Positions 1-8,526 of a stretch of 64,000 nucleotides of DNA are shown here, piece by piece. The position numbers were made by a program, and so were the translations under genes. The DNA is from Chthoniobacterales bacterium (lineage in GTDB: Bacteria > Verrucomicrobiota > Verrucomicrobiia > Chthoniobacterales > JACTMZ01). Below the pieces are notes generated by a model. The model had not been told where the DNA came from, did not search any database, and worked only from the letters and a program-made list of their open reading frames with translations. The stretch covers positions 62,001-126,000 of the forward strand of contig JAGYIO010000007.1 of NCBI GenBank assembly GCA_018402585.1, in the 5' to 3' direction. Numbering within the stretch: position 1 is the stretch's first letter; each line of letters starts with the position of its first letter.

Positions 1-1708
1 CCGCCGCCTCCATGGCCAGTTGCAATTCGCTCCCCGTCGCCAAAAAAATGAGCTCAAGCGGTGATGACTCGCAACGGGCAATGTAAGCACCGCGTAACGT
101 CCCCTCCCGGGCTGCCAACTCCGGGATTTGGCGCAGAGTCGGCAGGGCCTGGCGCGACAAGGCGAGCAAGGTCGGGCCGTCTTTGCGGTCGAAAGCGGCC
201 GCGAAGGCGCCTGCCGTCTCGGCCGGGTCTGCCGGTCGGATAACGTCAAGATTTGGGATGGCCCGCAGAGCGGCCAAGGTTTCAACCGGCTGATGGGTCG
301 GTCCGTCCTCACCCACCCCGACCGAGTCATGGGTAAAAATGTAAACCACCGGGAGATGCGAAAGGGCCGCGAGCCGGATCGCGCCGCGAGCGTAGTCGCT
401 AAAGACCAGAAAAGTCGCGCCGCTGGCCTGAAAGATCCCATCGTAAGCAATACCGTTGAGCAAGCCCGCCATGCCATGCTCGCGGATCCCGAAGCGGATA
501 TTGCGACCGGAATGGTTCCGCGCGTCAAAATCCCCCCCGTCCTGGATGTAGTTCAGCGTGGACCCGTGCAAATCTGCACTGCCACTGACGAGAAGTGGCA
601 TGGCCTGGGCCACATACTGGAGGATATCGCTCCCCGCCTTGCGCGTCGCCACATCCGGAGCGCCGGCCGGATAGTCCGGGATGCACTCAAGCAGATCGGG
701 GTAATTTTTGCTCAAAGCCGTCTCCAATTCGGCAGCTAAGTCCCCGTTTGCCTCGCGCCAGGCAGCGAAGCGAACGTGCCACTGGGCACAGGCTGCCTCA
801 AGCTCGGCGGCATGCCGGGCAAAGAATTCCTGCACTGCAGGTGCCACGAAAAATTTCTCCTCGGGCAGGCCGAGCGCTTTGCGCGCCTCCTCGGCAAATT
901 TTACCCCGGCCTCACCGTGCGCTTTGCTTGTGCCCGCCACCTCGGGAATACCTTTGCCGATCAGCGTCTTGGCCACGATCAGCTGCGGGGCACCCGTAGC
1001 CGACTTGGCTCTGTCGTAAACTTGAAGAAACTCCTCCATGTTTTGCCCGTCAACCTCTTGCACGGACCAACCATAAGCTTTGAAGCGCCCCATCGTGTCC
1101 TCGCTCTGGGTGAAAAGGGCCATAGCGTCGAGAGTCACGTTGTTGGAGTCATAAATAAGGATCAGGTTGTCCAATTGCAGGTGGCCAGCCAGCGCGCAGG
1201 CCTCGCTCGCCACCCCTTCCTGCAGACACCCGTCCCCGGCCAGGCAGACGATCCGGTGGTCGAAAATACGATGCTCGGCCGTGTTGAAGCGCCCTGCGGA
1301 CATTTTGCCCGAGACGGCCAAGCCGACTGCATTGGCCACTCCTTGCCCCAGCGGACCGGTGGTACATTCGACGCCCGGGGTCTGACCAAACTCGGGATGC
1401 CCCGGAGTGATGCTGCCCAATTGACGAAACTTTTTAATCTGCGCGAGCGGCAGATCGTAGCCCGAGAGGTGGAGCCACGCGTAAAGGAAAAGACTGCCGT
1501 GACCGGCGGAGAGGACAAAACGATCGCGATTGAGCCAGCGAGGTTCTTTCGGATTGTAACGCAGGGCGGAACCGAAAAGAACGGCGCCCAGATCGGCGCA
1601 ACCCAAAGGCAAGCCAAGGTGGCCGGATTTGCAGGCGGCGACGGCGTCGATCGCGATGCCCCGCGCGTCGCGCGCGGCCAGGGTGAGAATGTCGTGGGGA
1701 AAGCTCAT
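1..1708 (-). CDS. tkt: transketolase, 3' end beyond the window edge
   Basis: Thiamine-diphosphate enzyme of the pentose phosphate pathway that transfers two-carbon ketol units between sugar phosphates in the cytosol. Reading down from ATG at 1708, preceded by an AAGGGGG ribosome site, the frame is open for about 569 codons to the window edge. Visible family landmarks are the N-terminal GHLGLPLG stretch, [12 protein letters not shown], the ThDP-type [10 protein letters not shown] followed by a YDSNNV-like segment, the middle-domain GIREHGMAG, and [15 protein letters not shown] in the pyrimidine-binding domain. About 90 C-terminal residues are expected outside the window. The gene is divergent from thrB across about 100 bases. 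The product call is secure; the missing end cannot be judged. Confidence 0.95.
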   Translation of the reverse strand, partial: MSFPHDILTLAARDARGIAIDAVAACKSGHLGLPLGCADLGAVLFGSALRYNPKEPRWLNRDRFVLSAGHGSLFLYAWLHLSGYDLPLAQIKKFRQLGSITPGHPEFGQTPGVECTTGPLGQGVANAVGLAVSGKMSAGRFNTAEHRIFDHRIVCLAGDGCLQEGVASEACALAGHLQLDNLILIYDSNNVTLDAMALFTQSEDTMGRFKAYGWSVQEVDGQNMEEFLQVYDRAKSATGAPQLIVAKTLIGKGIPEVAGTSKAHGEAGVKFAEEARKALGLPEEKFFVAPAVQEFFARHAAELEAACAQWHVRFAAWREANGDLAAELETALSKNYPDLLECIPDYPAGAPDVATRKAGSDILQYVAQAMPLLVSGSADLHGSTLNYIQDGGDFDARNHSGRNIRFGIREHGMAGLLNGIAYDGIFQASGATFLVFSDYARGAIRLAALSHLPVVYIFTHDSVGVGEDGPTHQPVETLAALRAIPNLDVIRPADPAETAGAFAAAFDRKDGPTLLALSRQALPTLRQIPELAAREGTLRGAYIARCESSPLELIFLATGSELQLAMEAA

Positions 1709-1812
1709 AGCAACCCCCTTATTCGCCGGGAGCCAGGCCCTGCGGCAAGCAAACTCCTCCCTGCGGGGGAAATTGCCACGCGCCAGAGTTTCGGCCAAGC
1801 TGCCCCTGTTTT

Positions 1813-2649
1813 ATGAAAAAGGTCACCGTGCGCGTTCCTGCCACCAGTGCGAATCTCGGACCGGGGTTCGATTGCCTCGGTGTCGCGCTCGATCTCTACA
1901 GCCGGGTGTCTCTCGAGCGCGGTGGCGCGACCTTACCCGATTCCATGGTCGGCGCCGCCGCCGATCTATTTTTTGCCGAGGTCGGCCTCCCGGCTTTCGC
2001 TTATCGATGGTCGATCGAAAGCCATATTCCGCGCTCCCGCGGGCTCGGTAGTAGCGTCGCCCTGCGCCTCGGCATCCTGCACGGACTGAACGAACTGGCA
2101 GATCGGCCCCTTGATGCGACGCAAGTTTACCTGCTTTGCGCCAGGTTGGAGGGACACCCCGACAATGCCGCGCCTGCCGCCTTCGGGGGCTTCGCCGCCG
2201 CCCGTCCGGACGGCACCTACTTCCGCTCCGACATTTCTCCGGACCTGCACTTTGTTTTCCTCCTTCCCTCACATGAGGTCGATACCGACGCCTCGCGTGT
2301 CCACCTGCCCGGCCATGTCACGCACTGCGACGCGGTGTTCAACCTCTCCCACGCGAGCATGATCACCGCGGCCTTTGCCTCGCGACGGTACGAACTGCTG
2401 CGCGGTTCCATGTCCGACCGTTTGCATCAACCCTACCGCGAGTCCGCCGCCCCTCACTTGCGGCCGGCCATCGCGGCGGGCCTAAACGCCGGTGCACTCG
2501 GCGGCTACCTCAGCGGATCCGGGTCCGCCGTGGCCTGCCTCACGCTCGACGATCCCGGTGCGGTGGCGGCCGCCATGCAGTCCGTCTTACCCGAGGCCCG
2601 CGTACGTATTCTCCGCGCGGACAATCACGGCGTCGCCCTGGAAAGCTAA
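1813..2649 (+). CDS. thrB: homoserine kinase
   Basis: GHMP-family kinase that phosphorylates L-homoserine with ATP in threonine synthesis. The 278-residue protein opens with the typical N-terminal strand and PATSANLGPGFDCLG (residues 9-23). It carries the phosphate-binding glycine loop RGLGSSVALRLG near residues 76-87 and a C-terminal GGYLSGSGSAVACL motif. It is slightly shorter than the roughly 300-310 residues common in proteobacteria, with no internal gap visible. The stop is two bases from the lpxK start, so the two genes probably share a transcript although their pathways are unrelated. No threonine attenuator was recognised in the short upstream gap. Confidence 0.93.
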   Translation: MKKVTVRVPATSANLGPGFDCLGVALDLYSRVSLERGGATLPDSMVGAAADLFFAEVGLPAFAYRWSIESHIPRSRGLGSSVALRLGILHGLNELADRPLDATQVYLLCARLEGHPDNAAPAAFGGFAAARPDGTYFRSDISPDLHFVFLLPSHEVDTDASRVHLPGHVTHCDAVFNLSHASMITAAFASRRYELLRGSMSDRLHQPYRESAAPHLRPAIAAGLNAGALGGYLSGSGSAVACLTLDDPGAVAAAMQSVLPEARVRILRADNHGVALES

Positions 2650-2651
2650 GC

Positions 2652-3857
2652 ATGCGCGTCATTCTCGAAAGGTTCGAGCGTTACGCGGTCGATGTCATTC
2701 TCGAGCGCCGCGAAGGCGGCCGCGCCAACGCCTTGAAGTTTGTCCTCGGAGGTTTTGCCCGGCTCTATGAGCGGGCGGTGCAGATCCGACTTGGCCTTTA
2801 CCGCCGCCGCATCCTGCGGCCCCAGGAACTGGGCTGTCTGGTGGTCAGCGTGGGAAATCTCACGGTAGGCGGCACCGGCAAGACTCCCGTGGCGGAAATG
2901 CTCGCGCGGGAGCTGCAGCGGCGCGGGCGCCGGGTGGCCATTCTCAGCCGCGGCTACAAAAGCGTTCCTCGCCCCTTTATGCAGCGGCTGCGCCACAAGC
3001 TTTTCAAGCACCTTGACCTCTTCCCGCCACGCATCGTCTCCGACGGAAAAGAGGTTCTCCTTGATTCCCGTCGCGCCGGGGACGAGCCGCACATGCTGGC
3101 CAAAAATCTCCCCGGCGTCTGCGTGCTGGTGGACAAGGACCGGGTCAAAAGCGGACTCCACGCCCTGCGTCACTTCGAGAGCGACATCCTGCTGCTCGAC
3201 GACGGGCTGCAGTACCAGCGTCTGCGTCACGGGATCGATATTGTCCTCATCGATTGCCAATCCCCTTTCGGCAATGAACGCCTCCTGCCTCGCGGCACCC
3301 TCCGCGAGCCGCCGGCCAACCTCAGCCGCGCCTCCTACATCATCGTGACCAAAGCCGGCCCCGCGTCCGACCAGGCCCTCCTCACGCGCCTGCGCAGGCT
3401 TAACCGCACGGCGGCCATCATCGAATGCAGCCACGCCCCGCGGCATTGGGAGGACCTGAAAAGCGGCACACAATTTCCCCTTGATCACCTGCGCGGCCGC
3501 CACGTCGGCGCTCTCAGCGGCATCGCCCGCCCCGAAAGTTTCGAGGAAGGCGTGCGCCAGCTCGGGGCCGTGGTCGAGGTCTCCAAAGCATTCGCCGACC
3601 ACCACCGCTTCACGAAAAAAGAAATTCTCCGCTTCCTCGAGTGGTGTGACCGGCGCTCGCTCGATGCCCTGGTCACTACGGAAAAAGACGCTGTCCGTTT
3701 TCCCGAGATCGACCAACCTCAAGTCCCCATGCTCTTCCTCCGGGTGGAAATTGAAATCCTCCGCGGCGGTCATCACTGGGAGGAGCTGCTCGCGCGCCTG
3801 GCCGCCGGAAGGGTCACAACTGACGGTGCCAAACGTAGCGCTGCAGCAGGACTTTGA
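2652..3857 (+). CDS. lpxK: tetraacyldisaccharide 4'-kinase (lipid A kinase)
   Basis: Phosphorylates the 4' position of the lipid A disaccharide precursor at the inner membrane, so the organism makes lipid A-type LPS. In the 401 residues the family signature is clear: [20 protein letters not shown] (about residues 65-84) contains the P-loop GGTGKT, followed by LSRGYKS and the DDGLQ motif with the usual downstream PRG-LREP segment. The C-terminal part has the family HH-FTK and TTEKDAVR motifs. It begins two bases after thrB, and its 3' end overlaps by 44 bases the convergent permease gene on the other strand. The length is slightly above the usual 320-380. Confidence 0.95.
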   Translation: MRVILERFERYAVDVILERREGGRANALKFVLGGFARLYERAVQIRLGLYRRRILRPQELGCLVVSVGNLTVGGTGKTPVAEMLARELQRRGRRVAILSRGYKSVPRPFMQRLRHKLFKHLDLFPPRIVSDGKEVLLDSRRAGDEPHMLAKNLPGVCVLVDKDRVKSGLHALRHFESDILLLDDGLQYQRLRHGIDIVLIDCQSPFGNERLLPRGTLREPPANLSRASYIIVTKAGPASDQALLTRLRRLNRTAAIIECSHAPRHWEDLKSGTQFPLDHLRGRHVGALSGIARPESFEEGVRQLGAVVEVSKAFADHHRFTKKEILRFLEWCDRRSLDALVTTEKDAVRFPEIDQPQVPMLFLRVEIEILRGGHHWEELLARLAAGRVTTDGAKRSAAAGL

Positions 3858-4992
3858 GCGTCGCGGTCAGCGGCACCGCAAGCAACGAGCCGAGCAGAAC
3901 GCCCAAGATCAGACTCCAGACCAAAACGGAAAAGATCACGGTCAAGGGATGGAGACTGACCGAACTGCCCACCACCCGCGGGGCGATGAAGAAACTTTCC
4001 AGATTGCTCATCCCGACGAAAATTGCCGTGACGATGAGCGGATGCGTCCAGTCCCCGAATTGCGCCACCGCAATGAGCACCGCCGGAACCCAGCAAATGG
4101 TCAGACCCACGTAGGGAATGAGGGCGAGCAGCCCGACCGCCAACCCGATGAGGAGGGCGAAATTCAAGCCGAGGATATAGAGGGCTGCGCCAATCAGCGC
4201 ACCATCAATCAAACTAACCGTAAATTGGCCGCGGAAATACCGGACCAAGTAACTGTTGATCTCGTTGAGCAACCAGGCCACCTCGTCGCGCAGCTTGGAT
4301 TCCGGCAGCGGGATGTATTGACGCCACTCCTCGGAAAACCGCGCGGAGTCTTTGAGGAAGAAAAAAAGAAAAAGAGGCACCAAAAGAAGGCTCACCGCCA
4401 CCCCGGCCACCCCGAGAAAACCGCCCGCACTGCGTTGAAGGAAAGAACCAATCGTGGACAATATTTCGGGTAGCCTTTGCTGCACCCACGCGACAAAACT
4501 CTCCACGTAGCCGCCGACCATGGCCCACAACTCGTCGCGAATCGTCCGCTCCTCGCCGAGCACGGAGGAGGGCTGCAGCTGGTGCTGCAGGCCGCGCACC
4601 CAATCGAGGGTGGAAAGCAGCAAGGTTTGCCCCCTTGCCGCCTGGTCAGGAAGCGTCTGGCCGAATTGTGAGGTCTGTTGCCAGAGCACAGGACCGACCC
4701 AAAGTCCGATGCCGCTCAGCCCCAGGCCGATAGCCAAAAAAAGGACCACCACCGCGGAGGTCCGCCGCAGCCCGAAAGAGCACAACTTGTCGACCACCGG
4801 GGTAAGCAGGTAGGTCAGGATGACGGCTGCCACCACGGGAATAAGCAAGGGCTGGAGAAACGCCGCCGCGCGCACGACGAGGAGAATCACACCCGAGAAC
4901 ACCGCTACGAGAGCCACCACAGCCAATGCCGTCAGGGCGGCATACCAAAACCGACGCTGCCACGCGGCCGGTCGGATTTCCTCGAAGTTCAC
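3814..4992 (-). CDS. AI-2E family (PerM/YdiK-like) membrane permease
   Basis: Integral inner-membrane protein of the AI-2E transporter superfamily, whose members export small molecules or move cations; the substrate here is unknown. From a GTG at 4992 it has 392 residues with the family pattern: two hydrophobic helices near the N-terminus, a helix around LFLAIGLGLSGIG, a long amphipathic domain, and a C-terminal group of helices including the conserved stretch LALIPYVGLTICWVPA. The frame is open further upstream to about 5256, but that extension is arginine-rich, overlaps the WYL gene and looks non-coding. I prefer GTG 4992, although the ribosome site there is not ideal. The gene is convergent with lpxK. 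Confidence 0.85.
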   Translation of the reverse strand: MNFEEIRPAAWQRRFWYAALTALAVVALVAVFSGVILLVVRAAAFLQPLLIPVVAAVILTYLLTPVVDKLCSFGLRRTSAVVVLFLAIGLGLSGIGLWVGPVLWQQTSQFGQTLPDQAARGQTLLLSTLDWVRGLQHQLQPSSVLGEERTIRDELWAMVGGYVESFVAWVQQRLPEILSTIGSFLQRSAGGFLGVAGVAVSLLLVPLFLFFFLKDSARFSEEWRQYIPLPESKLRDEVAWLLNEINSYLVRYFRGQFTVSLIDGALIGAALYILGLNFALLIGLAVGLLALIPYVGLTICWVPAVLIAVAQFGDWTHPLIVTAIFVGMSNLESFFIAPRVVGSSVSLHPLTVIFSVLVWSLILGVLLGSLLAVPLTATLKVLLQRYVWHRQL

Positions 4993-5029
4993 CCTCTCAG
5001 CCTGAGCGAAAGACGAAACGGTTTGAATC

Positions 5030-6073
5030 CTAATCTTTGCCCGTCCGGTCGCGTGCCGCCCGATAGACGTCAACCGTCGCCGCCGCCGCCCGCGCCAGAT
5101 CCCTGCGCAATTCATCCGGTTCGAGCACCTCGGCCTCCCCGCCCCAGCCAAGCAACCACTGGCGAAGATCCGGCGAGAGTCCCGCCCGCATCTCCAAAAC
5201 AAGACCCCGCGAATCCCGGGACAGCTTTTGGGTGGCATGCCAGACGCGTTCCCCAATCAAACGCGCCGCCACGCCGGTGAAACGAACCCTCACCTTGCTC
5301 GCCCTTCCCCCCTCGAAAACCGCAAAACTGCCCTCGAGCATTTTCCCGAGGGAGAAACTTTTCGGCCGCCGGAATTTGACTCCGGTCTGCTCGACCTTCC
5401 TGATCCGCGGCAGGGCAAAGGTGCGCACCGCTCCGCGCGAGCCGTCATGACCGAACAAATACCATTGGTTCTCGATGCAGCCGAGATGGTAAGGCTGCAC
5501 CGTCCGCGTCTCCTCCTTCTCCCCGGCCAGCTTGTGGTAAGCCAATGCCACCTCCGCGCCCTCCGTCACCGCCTTGGCCAGCGCGTCGAAAACCTGCACA
5601 TCGGCCAAGCCGGTCCCGCTGCTCCGCACGGACAGCGCGCCTTCCAACTCGTGCCAAGCGACCTCCATATCGCCGCCAAGCGAGCGACTCAACTTGCGGA
5701 AAGCGCCGGCCAGCGGACGCTCAAATGTCGTGCCGCGGAACTGCTCGAGCGATTTCTGGGCGAGCAACAAAGCGGCCACTTCGCCCTGCGAAATTTTCAT
5801 GACCGGAAAATCACGCACTGCCGCGGTGTAGTAAAACCCATGTTTCACCGCATGATACTCCAGCGGAAGCCCCAGCCGGTCGCGCATGAATTCCACATCG
5901 CGCATCACCGTCTTGGCCGAGACCTCAAGTTGGACGGCCAGGCCCTGACAATTGGGATGACCACCTTCCGAAATCTCGCGGTGGATTCGCCACATCCGCT
6001 CCATGGGCGGACGCGTGATGCCTTCCGGAAGCTTCTTTACGGAGGCTGGTTTTTTCCGAGTTTTGGCAGGCAT
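5030..6073 (-). CDS. WYL-domain helix-turn-helix transcriptional regulator
   Basis: Predicted DNA-binding regulator of 347 residues. The N-terminal third has an HTH (about residues 25-75) with LEVSAKTVMRDVEFMRDRLG as the recognition region. The middle carries a WYL domain with VQPYHLGCIENQWYLFGHD, the usual RTFALPRIRKVEQT strand, and a C-terminal WCX-like extension with GWGGEAEVLEPDEL. WYL proteins sense nucleotides, nucleic acid or other ligands and often control DNA-damage or phage-defence genes; none of these is adjacent here, so the target is unknown. The start is preceded by 32 bases of weak signal. The gene lies downstream of carA and the FHA gene in the same orientation, separated by about 270 bases. 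Confidence 0.9.
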   Translation of the reverse strand: MPAKTRKKPASVKKLPEGITRPPMERMWRIHREISEGGHPNCQGLAVQLEVSAKTVMRDVEFMRDRLGLPLEYHAVKHGFYYTAAVRDFPVMKISQGEVAALLLAQKSLEQFRGTTFERPLAGAFRKLSRSLGGDMEVAWHELEGALSVRSSGTGLADVQVFDALAKAVTEGAEVALAYHKLAGEKEETRTVQPYHLGCIENQWYLFGHDGSRGAVRTFALPRIRKVEQTGVKFRRPKSFSLGKMLEGSFAVFEGGRASKVRVRFTGVAARLIGERVWHATQKLSRDSRGLVLEMRAGLSPDLRQWLLGWGGEAEVLEPDELRRDLARAAAATVDVYRAARDRTGKD

Positions 6074-6106
6074 GGGACAGCGGATGTCCTACCCCATCGT
6101 GGAAAC

Positions 6107-6295
6107 TCACGGCCGATGAAAGCAAAAACACACCTCCCGTCCGGCCACCGGACCCGCCGGACCCGGCACGACGAACCGCTGCCCCACGAATTGGGCACGC
6201 ACCTCTTCGCCCTGATCAAACGCAACCTGCTGGCCCGGCGCCAATCCCCGCCGGCCGCTGCGGCCGACCAACTCACCTTCGCCTTCTGATTTCAC
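6107..6295 (-). CDS. possible small hypothetical protein
   Basis: A 62-codon frame from GTG at 6295 (a TTG 16 codons further upstream is also possible) fills the gap between the FHA gene and the WYL regulator on their strand. The product is soluble and glycine/valine rich with a short beta-like run GQQVAFDQGEEVRAQF. There is no recognised domain and no strong ribosome site. I include it because the gap has no other content and the frame abuts the FHA stop, but it may be a chance frame in GC-rich DNA. Confidence 0.3.
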   Translation of the reverse strand: MKSEGEGELVGRSGRRGLAPGQQVAFDQGEEVRAQFVGQRFVVPGPAGPVAGREVCFCFHRP

Positions 6296-6346
6296 CGGGA
6301 AGGCGGAAATCGCCCCTTCCGCGCAGGCCTCTGCCCAGCGCAACCG

Positions 6347-6850
6347 TTAGCTTGTCGCCACCGCGACGAGCGCGTAGAGCGCCGCCGCCACGCCTAAACC
6401 GAGCGAACCCCACGCGGCCAGCACGAGGGTGTCGCGCTTTTGGACTTCGGGCGGCAAGGGCGAGAGCGGACGGAAATTTTCCGGGCGCCCCGTGCCGGCG
6501 GCGTCCAACCCGACCTCCTGGGCCAGAAGCGCCACGGCCTCGGTTTCTTCCACCACCGCGGCGGCCGGCTCCATAAAAACGCTGCGCACCCCGCCAAAGT
6601 AAATCTCATCGCCCTCCGCCAACCCTTGCTCACCAATAATCTGAGCCCCGTTGAGAAAAGTCCCGTTGGTCGAACCAAGATCGCGCAGCACCACGGCATC
6701 CTCCGCAACGGCAATCTCCGCGTGACGACTCGAAACCGAGACATCGTCGAGCTGCACATCGTTGTCTCCAAGACGGCCGATGCTCAGGCTTTTCCCCACC
6801 CACTCATGGGTCGTCGGGCTGTCTTCCGGGAAATAAACGGTCAGGCGCAT
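6347..6850 (-). CDS. FHA-domain protein with C-terminal membrane anchor
   Basis: A 167-residue protein with one forkhead-associated domain, a phosphothreonine-recognition module. The core motifs are visible in order: LSIGRLGDNDVQLDD, SVSSRHAEI, and LRDLGSTNGTFLNG. The chain ends in a hydrophobic helix (LAAWGSLGLGVAAALYALVA), so it is probably tail-anchored with the FHA domain in the cytoplasm. The start is ATG 6850, because AAGGA lies a few bases upstream and a longer start would overlap carA. It follows carA by 13 bases and probably shares its transcript. No Ser/Thr kinase is seen nearby, so the partner is unknown. Confidence 0.87.
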   Translation of the reverse strand: MRLTVYFPEDSPTTHEWVGKSLSIGRLGDNDVQLDDVSVSSRHAEIAVAEDAVVLRDLGSTNGTFLNGAQIIGEQGLAEGDEIYFGGVRSVFMEPAAAVVEETEAVALLAQEVGLDAAGTGRPENFRPLSPLPPEVQKRDTLVLAAWGSLGLGVAAALYALVAVATS

Positions 6851-6863
6851 CAGGTCCTTAAAA

Positions 6864-8048
6864 CTATCCCCCCGACTTGGTCTGTTCAATAAGTTTGGCG
6901 AACTGATCAAAGAAGTATTCCGCGTCGTGCGGACCGGGCGCCGCCTCAGGGTGGTATTGCACGCTGAAGACCGGCATTGATTTGCTCCGCAACCCCTCGA
7001 CCGTGCCGTCGTTCAAGTTGACGTGGGTGATCTCCCCGTCGGCCGGCAACGACTCCGCGTCCACCGCGAACCCGTGATTCTGCGCCGTAATCGAAACCTT
7101 GCCCGTGAGCAGGTCTTTCACCGGTTGGTTGCCGCCCCGATGACCAAATTTCAACTTGAAGGTCTTTCCGCCCAGCGCATGTCCCAGAATCTGGTGGCCT
7201 AAACAAATGCCGAAAATCGGTTTTTTCCCGAGCAAGCCGCGCACGTTTTCGTGGAGGTAATCCAGCGCTGCCGGGTCGCCCGGCCCGTTCGAAAGGAAAA
7301 TCCCATCCGGCTCCATAGCCAGCACCTCCTCGGCCGGGGTGCCCGCCGGCACCACCCGTACGGCCAGGCCGCGCTGACGCAACCCGCGCAGGATGTTGCG
7401 CTTCATCCCGAAATCATAAGCCACCACCCGGTGCCGCACCGGCGGCAAAAACCCGAACACGTTGCCCCGAGGATCACGTAAATCGCCGAAGGCACTCGCG
7501 CCCGGCGCCATCTTCCAGGGACGACTCTCCGCGTCCATGGGATCCCAGTCATAAGCTACCTGCGACGTCACTTTCCGCACAAAATCCATTCCGACCACAC
7601 CATCGCCCTCCTGGGCCCGCAGCACCGCCTGCTCGGGCGTCATTGCTTCCGTGGTCAGACAGGCCTTCATGGCCCCAAGTTCGCGCAGGTGTTTGGTCAA
7701 AGCCCGCGTGTCGATCTCCTGGATCCCCGGCACACCGTTGCGCTGCAGATAATTGCCGAGGGATTCTTCGGAACGCCAATTGCTCGGTGCCTCGCTCAAT
7801 TCCTCGATAACCAAACCCCGCACCTGCGGTCCCCTGGCTTCTTCGTCGAGTAAATTTACCCCGTAGTTGCCAATCTGCGGATTCGTCATGGCCACAATTT
7901 GTCCGTAATAGGAAGGATCGGTCAGCACCTCCTGATACCCGCTCAACGACGTGTTGAAGCACATTTCCCCCGTCACGGTCGCCCCGGCGGCCCCGAACGC
8001 CTCCCCGCAGAAAACCCGCCCGTCCTCAAGTGCCAAAATTGCCGTCAT
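6864..8048 (-). CDS. carA: carbamoyl-phosphate synthase small (glutaminase) subunit
   Basis: Hydrolyses glutamine and channels ammonia to CarB for carbamoyl phosphate used in pyrimidine and arginine synthesis. The 394-residue protein shows the N-terminal CarA domain ([17 protein letters not shown]) and a class I amidotransferase domain with [10 protein letters not shown], the nucleophile loop [10 protein letters not shown], the [10 protein letters not shown] segment and the terminal [16 protein letters not shown] containing the catalytic His-Glu. carB is not adjacent in the window. The FHA gene follows immediately. The region upstream (8049-8284) shows no recognised regulatory element. Confidence 0.97.
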   Translation of the reverse strand: MTAILALEDGRVFCGEAFGAAGATVTGEMCFNTSLSGYQEVLTDPSYYGQIVAMTNPQIGNYGVNLLDEEARGPQVRGLVIEELSEAPSNWRSEESLGNYLQRNGVPGIQEIDTRALTKHLRELGAMKACLTTEAMTPEQAVLRAQEGDGVVGMDFVRKVTSQVAYDWDPMDAESRPWKMAPGASAFGDLRDPRGNVFGFLPPVRHRVVAYDFGMKRNILRGLRQRGLAVRVVPAGTPAEEVLAMEPDGIFLSNGPGDPAALDYLHENVRGLLGKKPIFGICLGHQILGHALGGKTFKLKFGHRGGNQPVKDLLTGKVSITAQNHGFAVDAESLPADGEITHVNLNDGTVEGLRSKSMPVFSVQYHPEAAPGPHDAEYFFDQFAKLIEQTKSGG

Positions 8049-8284
8049 ATCCGGGCGGGATTCTTATCTGCTTCACCCTTCCCCCGCAAATCCCAAAGCG
8101 CACACCGCGCTGAGCACGGCGCAAGCGCCAAGCTGGATCGTGATGTCCCATCGCGATTCGCCCTCTCACCGCCGTCCGCCGGGACGGCGCGATCCACTTT
8201 CGCTCAATGCTCCCATTGCCAAGGGAGGGTCCGCTCGCCCGGCGGGCCGCCCCAACCCTCCCCGCCTGACGCCCCCAGAACGAA

Positions 8285-8316
8285 AAAGCGCCCTCCGTTC
8301 GGACGGAGGGCGCTTT
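8285..8316 (-). terminator. intrinsic terminator downstream of pheT and the 6S-like RNA
   Basis: A perfect 14-base-pair stem (8285-8298 with 8303-8316) closes a four-base loop and is followed on the minus strand by five T residues. This is a textbook Rho-independent terminator for transcripts coming from pheT and the structured RNA. The T-run lies only on the minus-strand side, which sets its direction. Confidence 0.85.
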
Positions 8317-8324
8317 GCAAAATA

Positions 8325-8502
8325 TTGCCCCGGGTGAGCCGTCACGGCCCAATTCCCGATCCCTTGAAGACAAGGGCGGACGACCGCCGCGTCCAGCGCG
8401 GACTTCCAACGAAGGCATGTCCTTGCCGGCCACAGCTCAGCCTCCTGGGATAATATAATACGGTTCGGGGCTTGGACCATTTACTCGCACTCCCCAGGGC
8501 AA
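8325..8502 (-). ncRNA. ssrS: 6S RNA-like structured RNA
   Basis: A 178-base non-coding stretch between the pheT stop and the terminator folds like 6S RNA, which mimics an open promoter and sequesters housekeeping RNA polymerase. Complementary ends (8502-8493 with 8334-8325) form a 10-bp closing stem. This is extended by GGTCCAA/TTGGGCC (8478-8472 with 8352-8346) and CCCGA/TCGGG (8469-8465 with 8359-8355). An open, AU-rich region then precedes an apical arm. On the 3' side of this bubble sits a small hairpin CCCTTG-TCTT-CAAGGG (8376-8361), the same arrangement as in enterobacterial 6S RNA. Length matches the usual 180-200. Identification is by structure only; I did not see a separate promoter, so it may start inside pheT or be processed from its transcript. 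Confidence 0.55.
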
Positions 8503-8526
8503 ATTGGCTTCGACGTTGCGAAAGAT

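Noticed and set aside
776-1816. 346-codon plus-strand frame
   Set aside because: Antisense to transketolase, whose motifs are clear.
2646-3776. 376-codon minus-strand frame
   Set aside because: Antisense to lpxK; no domain or start signal.
8325-8502. RNase P RNA, tmRNA or SRP RNA
   Set aside because: The conserved RNase P core, a tRNA-like 3' CCA end, or the SRP Alu/GGAA tetraloop are all absent, and the length is wrong for RNase P and tmRNA.
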